In this document: piece by piece, positions 1 through 11,400 of the stretch
How positions within the stretch are numbered: position 1 is the first letter of the stretch
Layout: each line of letters begins with the position of its first letter
From: Phoronis australis
Lineage: Eukaryota; Phoronida; Phoronidae
Assembly (NCBI GenBank): GCA_002633005.1
Contig: NMRA01000319.1
Location: forward strand, 291,546 to 355,545
Reading direction: 5' to 3'
Length of the DNA: 64,000 nt
The notes under the pieces: model-generated
Told to the model about the DNA's origin: nothing
Databases searched by the model: none
The model's input: the letters and a program-made list of their open reading frames with translations, nothing else
Translations under genes and position numbers: made by a program

Positions 1-2401
1 AGTTGTCGTAACGTGTCCTCTGGAAGGTATCACTGTGACTGCGCAGCTGGGTGGTCGGGTACCAACTGCACTTATTATGACCCCTGCGTAGAGGAACCAT
101 GTCTCAATGATGGATTGTGCTTAAACAGAAGAAACAATCAGTCTGTGTGTATATGTAGCGGCGGCCATTACGGAAAGTATTGTGAAAAATACAACCCGTG
201 CGCGGTAAAGCCGTGCAAAAATCAAGGTCGTTGCTCAAATCTCACGCAGACTACTTACCAATGCGCATGTCGAGAGGGTTTCTATGGTGATGACTGCGAG
301 AGATTTAACCCCTGCGTGAGGTCACGATGTGACGAACACGGTACATGCAGGAACTTGAGCGACACTGACTACATGTGCGAGTGTGAGAGAGGTTACCAAG
401 GAGCCAACTGCTCTGTGTACAACTCTTGCATCTTGGAGTCACCGTGCCAACATGGAGACTGTGAGCTCATCAGGAGTCATGAACACATGTGTCGCTGCTA
501 TCAGGGATATTTCGGTAGCGCATGCCAACACTACAATCCATGCGTGGTGGTCAGGTGCGGCAACGGCGGCAGGTGCCGCAACTTGACCAATGACCGCTAC
601 AGATGTGAGTGTCCGCGCGGTTACTACGGAGACCTCTGCGAGTACTACAATCCCTGCGTGGAGGAACCTTGTCAGAACGCCGGCCTCTGTAGAAACGTAT
701 CCAGCGCTAACTACGTATGCACCTGCACTGCAGGGTATTTTGGTAAGACTTGCAATCGATATAACCCGTGTGTGTCACATCCTTGCCAAAATCATGCCAT
801 TTGTAACAACATTACAGATTCAAATTATTCATGTAGTTGCAGAAGTGGTTATTACGGCACGCACTGCGAGTATTTCAATCCATGCGTGTTGAACCGATGT
901 ATCAACGGGGCTACTTGCAATAATATTTCGTCGAATAGCTTCGTGTGTCATTGCCTGAATGGTTTTAGTGGAGCCACGTGTTCACATTACGACCCTTGTG
1001 TTGAGGATCCTTGTATAAACGGAGGCACTTGCTACAATAGCGAATCCCATCGGCACGAATGCCTCTGTAAACCAGGCTTCTACGGCGGAAATTGCGAAAA
1101 TTTCGACCCTTGTGTACGCCTGCCATGTTTGAATAACGGACATTGCACCAACACATCGAATATTAATTATTTCTGCACATGTCCGGATGGTTTTTTTGGC
1201 TCTCACTGTCAAAACTATGACTTTTGTTCCCGTGTAACTCCTTGTGAAAATGATGCAACGTGCAGTTTAATAAACGTTTCAACAACTACCCGGCAAGCAA
1301 CACTGGAGCCAATGCGTATTGGAAACACAACAGTGCAGTTGGCTAATTACTTCAGATGCATTTGCCGCATTGGTTACACAGGAGAACGATGTGAAACGGA
1401 GATAAACGAGTGTGTGTCATCTCCTTGCATCCATGGTTCTTGCAAGAACCTTCTCGGGAAATACAATTGTTTGTGCGAGGCTGGCTACGTAGGGGTCAAC
1501 TGTGAACTTAACATCAATGAGTGCGCTTCAGATCCTTGTCAACATGGTGGCGAGTGCATTGATCTCATTACAGGCTATCAGTGCGTTTGCGCAATAGGCT
1601 GGGAAGGAAGGAACTGCCATGTTAATGTTAACGAATGTCGTTCGAATCCTTGCACCAATGGCGGTTCGTGTGTCGACATGTTATCGGCGTACAGATGTGT
1701 TTGCCCTTCAGGTGTATACGGAACAAACTGCGAATTGCATGTAAACAATTGCATCAGTAATCCGTGTTTAAATGGTGGCAGCTGTGAGGATCTGATTGAG
1801 GACTACTACTGCGCGTGCGCTCCGGGTTATACGGGTCGGATTTGTCAAACAAACGTCGACGAATGTAGTTCTAATCCTTGTATCCACGGAACATGTCTTG
1901 ACGGCGTAGACGCCTTCACTTGCACGTGTCGTCCTGGATACAAGGGCTTACGCTGCGAAGAAGAGGTCAATGAGTGCTCGTCTAGGCCATGCAAAAATAA
2001 CGGTCTTTGTCACGACTTGGTAAATAGCTTCTTGTGTAGGTGTTTACCAGGTTTCAGTGGCACGACCTGCGAAATTGACATCCAGGAGTGCACCTCAAAT
2101 CCTTGCAGAAACGGGGCAACTTGCATTGATCTTATCAACGGTTACAAATGCTTTTGCCCTTATGGGTTTACCGGTGTCTATTGTCAAAACAATATACAGG
2201 AGTGCGACTCAAATCCGTGCCAAAATGGTGCCGCTTGTCTTGATCACGTAAATGCGTATTCTTGTGTGTGTTCCGTGGGTTTCGCTGGCGTACATTGTGA
2301 GACTAACGTGAATGACTGTGCTAGAGGCCCCTGTCAGCACGGAGCCACTTGTGTGGACAGAATCAATGGGTATACTTGTATTTGCCAAGAAGGTTACCTA
2401 G
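1..2401 (+). CDS. Adhesion GPCR exon with 20 EGF repeats (5' end outside window)
   Basis: This single uninterrupted exon encodes one partial EGF module and 20 further ones, each with six cysteines. Modules 1-11 (about nt 73-1395) are of one type and start Y/F-N/D-P-C. They are 36-39 residues long and lack the calcium-binding N-terminal D-x-D/N-E. Modules 12-20 (from about nt 1402) start I/V-N/D-E-C and are calcium-binding EGFs. Module 11 carries an extra segment of about 20 residues between its third and fourth cysteines (about nt 1270-1355), at the border of the two classes. The donor is GT at 2402-2403 (phase 1), inside the C-terminal part of module 20. A short read-through extension to a stop at 2424 is intronic. 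Confidence 0.93.
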
Positions 2402-5400
2402 GTGAGGTGGCATGTGTCACGTGATCACACACCACACTACGCAACTGTGAACCACTCATTTGTCGATGATCAGAACAATTATAATTTCCATCTGATCTGC
2501 ACAGCACGTCTCAAGGAATTTCTTCTCAACATTTCCGACTATGGTTCTCACGAAATAATTTTTATCTTTTTCACTCACATTTGCGCGGTACTCGTTGTTA
2601 TCATCCTAGTATGGACCGCGCAAGTGGCAGAAAATAGTTAATAGAAAAATCAAACCTAATTCGTAAAAATCAAACCTGTTTGGAAAAGCAAACCTCTCGG
2701 TGGAAACGGGAACTAGCTAAGTGCGCGGAAAGGGCGAAATTATGAATTAGGTCCGATTTTTCTATTAGTTAAAACTATTTTTGCCCTTTCGATGGCCCAT
2801 ACCTTAGCCTGTCACAATAAATCTCAAAAAGCTGTCACACACATAGGAGTATTTTGCGGCGGGCATGGGGATATTCTCATACACTACCTTCATTGGAGCA
2901 AAGTTATGCCATATGCCCCTCGAGCAGCCAAGTCCAAATACACCTGTGACCACAAACCGCAAATTACTGTACCTATTATTAGCTTCTTAAATAACCGTCT
3001 TCATACGTTCTGCTTTTTTCAAATTGTTGCACCCACTCCTGATTTTAACGCCTAACTGGTTTACGTTGTACCGTTTTCTTCTCTATGAGCTTCGCATGCT
3101 CGTGTTACAAACGAAGAATGCACTTTTCGTAACTCGTCACTCTGGGCATGCGCAGAAAAAACTCTGCGAATGTCGTTTGTGTAACCTTCTTGATGTCCTT
3201 CACACGAATGACAAGAAATATGAACATTTTCAACGAACTTCATTTTGCGTTAAGACTTATAAAACAACATCTAGTATAAATTGTTTGTATTGGTAAAAGA
3301 CTGTCGATAGTAATCTGTGTTATCAAATGCATTTCTTTTTTTCAACTTTATTTACTGTTCATGTAATACGCGTACATTGATAAGTTCATAATAGACAATC
3401 TGCAACAAAAATCCGGCACTTAAACTTGCACGTATGGCAAAACAGTGCAATCACAATACAGGATCAGTAATTACGAATGGGAGCTAAATGAAGTGTCTCG
3501 AACTTATGCTTTAGGTTCGAACTGTCAGATTGAGGTGGACGAGTGCTCATCCCATCCCTGTCAAAACAGCGGCCAGTGTGTCGACCGGGTGAACGCGTAC
3601 ACGTGCCACTGTCGTCGTGGATACAGCGGCCCTTTTTGCGAGATTGTCGGTGAGGGTTATTGCATGTTTAAGCAGCGAAGAAACTAAGGGTCAGGTATTT
3701 TGTGAAACCAGTATATCGCCATGACAGGATCAACATGTAACAAATACAGCATATCACATGATTATAACCGTTTTTTGTTTGTAAGGCTAAGACCCAATTT
3801 TTAGTTTCAGTCCCGTGTGAAAGTTGAATTTGATATTGTTGAGTTGGTTAAATGGCAAAGTTTCTTTAATGTTGCCGATGAAGGATACGATTACCCTCAA
3901 CTATGTCAAAAAGTAAAAAATGTGTGAGAGATGATGAAAATGCTGACATCAATTAATATGGAAACATACAAACGACATCGTCTTCAAATCCACCTGGACG
4001 AACGATGAACGCCATCGTCAATTAACCTTCAAACGATCAAATTAAGTTGGGTATTATTGCAAAAAGACACAAATCACGAAAGTAATGACGACTCTTTTGA
4101 TTTTTAAAGATTAATATCACTTATTATGAGAAGCGTATCTACCTAACTGATTCCTAATCTTCAGTCATCAAGTGCTGGGGGAACCTCAGTTTTGTATTTT
4201 CCGCTCGGGTTCACGCACAAACCAGTCGACACACGTTACAGCCACGTTAGTCACAAAGGGACCCCAAAAATGTTTCCTGCCAATGTCTTTTATTGAATAA
4301 GATTCCATGCATTTCAGCGAAATGCAATCAACGAATTATTAAGACCAAGGAGGGTACGTTTGTGTGGCCGCAGACTAAGCACGGCATCACGGTGAATGTA
4401 TCCTGTCCCTATGGAGCCAAGAATGAATCGGTTGAAGGAACAGCCTACGCCACGTGTAGTCTTGGACAATACAATGATACCGCGTGGTCGGGAATTGACG
4501 TAACTAGATGCAAAGAAGTGAGTTTTGTAGATCAAAAGCACGTGACACATACATCTTATTTTTAGTCTCGTGCAATTCCTTGTATTAATTTTTTAGAAGC
4601 TTCAAACATGTCTTTAGCGGTACGTGTTAATACACCAGTCTTAGCCAATACTCATCTCTTAAACACACCTGTTTAGGGATTGCTTTAATTACCGACTAAC
4701 ACCAGTCTGAGCTCATTGATGCCATGAATTGCTAAACATCTACGTAACATATTCTTTCTTTACACTTCACAGTCGATGTCAAGTATTCCGAAGTGGTTCT
4801 TATTCATTCCCTTGCGTACATTCATTCACTCACTAATAAGACCGAGCTCAGAGGAGAAGGGGACACTTTTGTACAATGCTCGATTGTCTGCCAGTAAAAC
4901 CAGGGCCTCCCAAACGAGTGTTTGGAGCTCAAACCGCTGAGCCGCACTGTATCCCCTGTCTTCATTGCCCTTTTTCAATGAATCTCAGTCATACCTACAA
5001 CTATCAACAATATCCGCACACTCGCCTTTCACAAAGGTGTTGCATAGGCGGATTTAGGGGGAGAAGAGGGCCCGCCCCCCCCTCGGATGGAATCGTGTTC
5101 CCATTTTTTTTTATTTTTTTTTAGTCCACCGATAGATTTCTCGAACAAGAGGTCCACATCACCGGCCCCCGCCCCCCACAACTTTGGGGCCGCCTGTGCA
5201 TACAACCGCGGTTTGTCCAATTCCCCCGAGGCAACATGTTGGGCCCGTCCCCGTTGTGGTATCCTAGGTCCGCCGCTGTGTTCTACGCAATACTATTACT
5301 ATTACTAACAGCCAGAAATCTTGAACTTGTTCAAGTTCTCTGCTGACGGCTTCTCTGTTCTCGCGGTGACGCAACATCACCCCAAAATACTATTTCACTG

Positions 5401-8400
5401 ATGATTTGACGTTCATGTATTTGTGTGTTTTGAAAGTCGTGTTTTCGTGAGTTGCTAGTACTACATGTAGAGCTCAGTACATATAAAATAAGAACATCGG
5501 TCGACGGAAGGCTTTAAGGTAAGCCGAGCGGCAGGATACCATCAATAATGTTATGACAATGTGAATTCCATTGTATATTATACGATAACGGATAGCAGCT
5601 AGGCATAATGCACAAGAAAGGTCCTTGTCTGTACAATGACCACCATGACGACAGGCCGGCATATGTAAATGGTCAATTAATTACTCTGTCTTGGACAGAT
5701 TTTGGTGCGCAGCGTACAATTTCGTAGTCTTTCATATGCAATGTAAAATGGAAAGGAATCAATACAAATATAGAACGGATTTTAGGGAGAATTTTTACAA
5801 AAATATGAAGTAAATCCAAACACCAACACTGTTGTTATTGCATTTATAATTACAAACGCAGATATCAAAGTGTCGCTAATTAATAATGTAGTCTTTCTTG
5901 TAGCTTCACTGAGAAGGAGTTCACGTTTTATTTCCCATTTCAGCTAAATGCAGTGCAAGCCGAATTCGCCTTAAAGCAACTGAACAGACTAACGGCGAAT
6001 CCCTGCAATATGACGACGGACAACGTCGAGGAAGCCGCCACCACGTTGGAAAGTTTGGTTGAATATGCCATTCAGCATCGTGACGTGAGTAAAATGATTT
6101 ACAGAACTTACGATGCTGTGTTTTGTGATTTATTTAATTCCGCATCCATTAAAGTAGCATTCCATGTGAATATTGATTAATGAAAACGAGTCTCTGATTG
6201 CCTGTCCTGTATGCAAATGAGTAGGCCACCGTGAAGTTGGCCTCAATTTAATTCAAAGTATCAAATGCGTTCTTTTAAAAATCTTTGGCACACAGCAATG
6301 AGTCGCTCATAAGGGCAAAATCTCCATCAGGAAGCATTGGGACTTACTTTTCTGCATTTATAGGTTGCAGTACAAATGGTCTCCGTATTGAGCAGTCTAA
6401 TGGATGCAGATGCGAAGATCTTGCGTTTGAGCAGCGCCAACTACAGCGCATCTGAAAGGTAATATAATTTAACAATTGGTGGAACAGTGTTTACTTGGGT
6501 GATGTCTATTTCCAACAATTATTAATCAATATTAACGAGTAGTTGGCCACACTGTAACCCTATAAGAAAGTACACATTTGCGTTGTGGAAACCTGTTGAC
6601 ATCAAAAATATTCATTAAATTCTGTCAGCTATTAATAAAAGTGATTCTTAACTAAAAGTCTAAGTCTTATGACGTTCGGTGGCTTTATGAATGCTCAAAG
6701 GGTACATGAAGATAAGAGTGACTCAGCTGCGTTCTGCAACGTCGCGAGGATTCCGTGGTTTACTTTACAAGGATGCAAATGTTCTCCTTGAGACACAATT
6801 TACACCTATAGATGTCTATCTTAGAATATTGGTCATTGTGTTCATGGCGAGGTTCTTCATAGAATCTTTCAAATTCAGCTATGACAACGATTGAAAGAAA
6901 GAAACATAATTCCATCATATATCGTCTCTACCAGGTTCCGTGGCGTCATTGACAATTACACTGCAAATGCCGTGATAAATAACGCTACGGATTCAATTGA
7001 GATAGTCAGTCGAAACCTCCGAATAAAAGTGCTCGACAAAGTTATATTTATGTCGGGAAAGGAGCAAGACGTGCAGTATCAACCTGCCATGAATTCAACT
7101 GTCCGTGGAAAACTTACACACGTGGCCACGAAGGTAAGGTCCTCCTTAAAAATCTAGTGCACAGTTTGGTGCAAAAAGTTGCTAAATACCAGATACGGTA
7201 TTTTGAAGCCGCAAAACAGCTCGAGACGCTCGCTCTCTTTGTTTAATCATTTATTTGCTCAGCGAAATGAGAATTAGAAATAATGCTGTTACGGAAATTA
7301 AGTCTCCTGATCATCATTGTTGCATAGATAGTTATTGAAGATCAATGGCATTGCAATTATCCTGAAATTACTTCTGAGAAGATGTTCTTTTACTTGACGT
7401 TTAGAGAACATAACGCCAAAGGTTTACCTGTTAAATCTTCACTCTACAGGCGGACTTACAGTTGACACTACCCTTTGAAGCCTTACGAGTGTCGACACCT
7501 AACGAAACCAACTCAACACAGCGGATACAGTTTATCGCCTATCAAAATAGCAAATTCTTCGTTAGTAAAGAGAAGGAAAACGTGACTGCATCTGGGGATC
7601 TGGAGAATAGAACAGTTCTCTCAGCATCCATCAAGGATCGTAACATCACCAATCTAACTAAACCTGTACTGATTCGATTCCCCGTTGTTGACGGGGATAA
7701 AGTACCAAAATGTGTATTTTGGAACGAGTCAGGTGATTTGCTAATGGACAATCATTACTGTTTTGTTTGACTCCATTTTATTTCACCTTACTCCTTGACA
7801 TGTTGTCGCATATAGATACTTCCAAGAAAGATAAACGCTTTGTTTTGTCGTGTAGATGAGTTTTAGAAACATATTCTTTATTACAATATATATTCGTTTC
7901 ACGAGTATCATTAGGCTAACTAAACATCTTGAAATCTTTCCTAGAGTCCAGTTATCATGGTCGTGCGCACTCATTCATAGTTTGTATAACAAAAGGATTT
8001 ATTCTAGTATGAACAGAATAGTTGCATTGGCGAACATTTTGTGAAAGTAATATTTCTTCAACAGTTTTTACATTTCGGTATGCTCTTCCACCTGATTCCT
8101 CTATTTGTTTTACTCGGTGCATATACTTAATATTTCAGGCAAGGCGTGGTCTAGTGTTGGTATAGTGACGAACAACAAAACCGACGGCGGTGTCCTTTGT
8201 GAGGCTTCTCATTTGACCAACTTCGCCATTTTATTGGTAAGAGACACCAATTGCGACACATCCATGCTGATATTTTTTTAACTTTGGTTTGCAATGTTTG
8301 CCTAAGTCCAAGATTTCAACGACCAAAGAAAATGTTCATGTGACCCATCCCAACTCTAGATTTAGCATTTTGTATAAATCTCGGACTGTTGATGGCTAGG

Positions 8401-11400
8401 TCAGTCTGCGACTGGAAAGGACGGACGAAAAGTGGCAAGGATGGGGTTGCTTAAACTTGCAGTGAATATCTGCTTTCTAAGTGCGCATTTTATCGATATT
8501 GTGGCAACTGTGGCAAATGAGGGCTGTACCATGCATTTTTTGGGTATGAATTTATTATTTTTTACAACTCTATGACATCCAGACACGCGATCTGAGATCG
8601 CAATGTGAGCAAGTGGTTCGCCTTTCTCATCACAACTCCTTCGTTCCCATTTCTTGTCCGTCCGACAAATTTTAGTCTGCTCTTTTCGTCCCGTTTATTT
8701 TGGTTCTTCCCAATTCCCATCCACCCCTCCGATATTGGATGACAAAGCCTGCAGATTTAGCTTATTTTTCTGCTCTTCGTAGCTCGATTGCATCACTCCA
8801 GAAACCGTAACACGTTAACTATCAAACTTCTGAGCACCGGCAAAATACGATATCATCTGCGCCACCACCCTGGTCGGATGGTGAAAAAGTCTGGGAATTG
8901 TTCTAATTCGTTACGTTAGTTTAATCACCATATCTGTTTCTAGNACTCTGGATTTAGCATTTTGTATAAATCTCGGACTGTTGATGGCTAGGTCAGTCTG
9001 CGACTGGAAAGGACGGACGAAAAGTGGCAAGGATGGGGTTGCAGTGAATATCTGCTTTCTAAGTGCGCATTTTATCGATATTGTGGCAACTGTGGCAAAT
9101 GAGGGTTGTACCATGCATTTTTTGGGTATGAATTTATTATTTTTTACAACTCTATGACATCAAGACACGCGATCTGAGATCGCAATGTGAGCGAGTGTTT
9201 CTCCTTTCTCATCACAACTCCTTCCTTCCCATTTCTTGTCCGTCCGTCAAATTTTAGTCTGCTCTTTTCGTCCCGTTTATTTTGGTTCTTCCCAATTCCC
9301 ATCCACCCCTCCGATATTGGATGACAAAGCCTACAGATTTAGCTTATTTTTCTGCTTTTCGTAGCTCGCGTGAATATCAATCGACTGCATCACTCCAGAA
9401 ACCGGGACACGTTAACTATCAAACTTCTGAGCACCGGCAAAATACGATATCACCTGCGCCACCACCCTGGTCGGATGGTGAAAAAGACTGGGAATTGTTC
9501 TAATTCGTTACGTTAGTTTAATCACCATATCTGTTTTTAGAAGCTAGATACTCAAAAATGGCAACTTGTAACAAAAACGACAAAAATAAGGAATGTGTAC
9601 AATGAAGCTGGTTTCGAGACCAAGATAGTTTTAGTGTTCTTTGTTAATGATATCCCCAAATTGTTCCATTATGTTTTCTAACTTGAGTGGAGTAAAAGAA
9701 TTCATTGGTTTCGTTAACCTTACACTAATTCTGTGCTTTAGTATACGTCGGCCCAAGACGTTTATGTATAACATCCCAGAAAATGTACAACAATATTTGT
9801 CCCCCAATTCCTGAATTCGTCTTTTGTATGTTTTAACATCCAAGCATGTTTCATAACAGAATCCATTTGGAGGCACTTTGGTATCATATCAGGTATTACC
9901 ACGTATTCATGCGCTTTCAACTTCCAATAGTTCTTCGTCCACGCCCTTATTAATTTCTTTCGTTGTTTGCTGCAACCCACGTTATGAATTGCATGTTTTC
10001 TCATGTTGGGAGTCTTGAAGCTTCATTTCCTCTACTGACACCAAAGATTGCTCGAGAAGAAACATTTGTCTTCCATATTCCCCCACGCCTTGCAGGCGAA
10101 AGAACACTGAAGTAAGCACACGAAATAATTCGAAGCCAGACAAATTGCTTTGCATCGAGCAGTTGTAACTGAAGTCCTCTAGAATGTTTGAATTACGACG
10201 ATAGCGCTGAAGAACTGTTCTGCTCGATCATTTTAATTTGTTTTTAAACAAATTAAAATTCGTTTGTTGAGATTTGTTTGTTGTACATAACGCACTTGCA
10301 ACACTCGATATACGAACTTTCAATCATTTGCTATACATTAGATATTAGAAAAAAGTAAGAACGCAGTTTTGTGTTGTTGTCCCTTTCATACGCACCTAAA
10401 TGCATGTGTCGTTTCATACAGACTGTGTTGAAAATACATGATATTAAGTAGCATGTTTTCTTTTCATCTCCGAGCGACCAGAAAAGTTAAAACTAACATC
10501 TTCCAATTTATTCTTACACGTAGTGGTGCTTGGTCAGTGCCGGATTAAGGTTTCCCGGTGCCCCTCATCAATAAAAAGGCTGTGGTCCTAGTAATGCGAG
10601 TTCTGCCTGGTTGTAACAAAATCCCCGCGTTCGCCAAACGCCAACCCCCTCCGCCTCCATAATTGTCACTCCCACACCGTGGCCACAAGTTTCTTCCCAG
10701 TCGACACAACTTTCGAGATGGCCCCTGTTCCAACATGGTTCCTCTTTTGTGTGGGTCTCTAAGCTGTGCCTTTTTACTTTAAAAGATAATCCGGCACTGC
10801 GCATGGTTGAATTGCAGGTTCACGTTGTTATTTTCGTCGTTGTATTAAGCACAATATGTTATCTCTCGTTCTTTTCTCAACAGTCCTTTTGCATGTCACA
10901 TTAAAATTTTTATGACACCAAAGAATTAACGAATGGATGTCGTTCTGAGGAATGAAGGCTTTGAGTCGTCGTATGTTTATGTGGAATTATGGAAATTAAA
11001 TTGTTGATACTCGTTATCACTTGTTTAAAGAGGTCTAATTTTCCCGCATATCCGCAACCATTCCTCAAACTGTTACTCTAACTGTTTCAAATCGACGGTC
11101 CTTCAGTTTAGATATTTGCTTTTGTATGACGTCACATGTATATCGCCCAAATTCCTATGTCTAAGTAACCTTTGTATAAACAGGGCTTTGTCCAGTGCGA
11201 TTCGAACTGTATACGTTTGGAACATTGAATTTACCTCCCCGAATTCCTCCTTATTTGTTTTTTGGAGACCAGTGCCGGTTGCATGAAACAGCCCCAAATA
11301 GGGACTCGACTACGTTCCTAAATCTTTTGCGTATCTGTTTCTCTCTTCACTCATAGATGTTATATTTTTCTTTTATCATTTTATCTTCATTAGGAGCTCC

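Noticed and set aside
2402-2641. ORFs crossing the end of the EGF exon (read-through to 2424 and a 79-codon frame)
   Set aside because: The exon ends at a good donor at 2402 that keeps phase with exon 2. The downstream frames are intronic.
6691-6894. 67-codon ORF before GPCR exon 6 containing R-G-F-R-G similar to the exon 6 start (R-F-R-G)
   Set aside because: The resemblance is only a few residues, and phase and acceptor evidence support 6935 as the exon start.
9631-10004. Two overlapping minus-strand ORFs of 80 codons in GPCR intron 8
   Set aside because: No family motif and no splice logic linking them. They may be a decayed element but there is no positive support.
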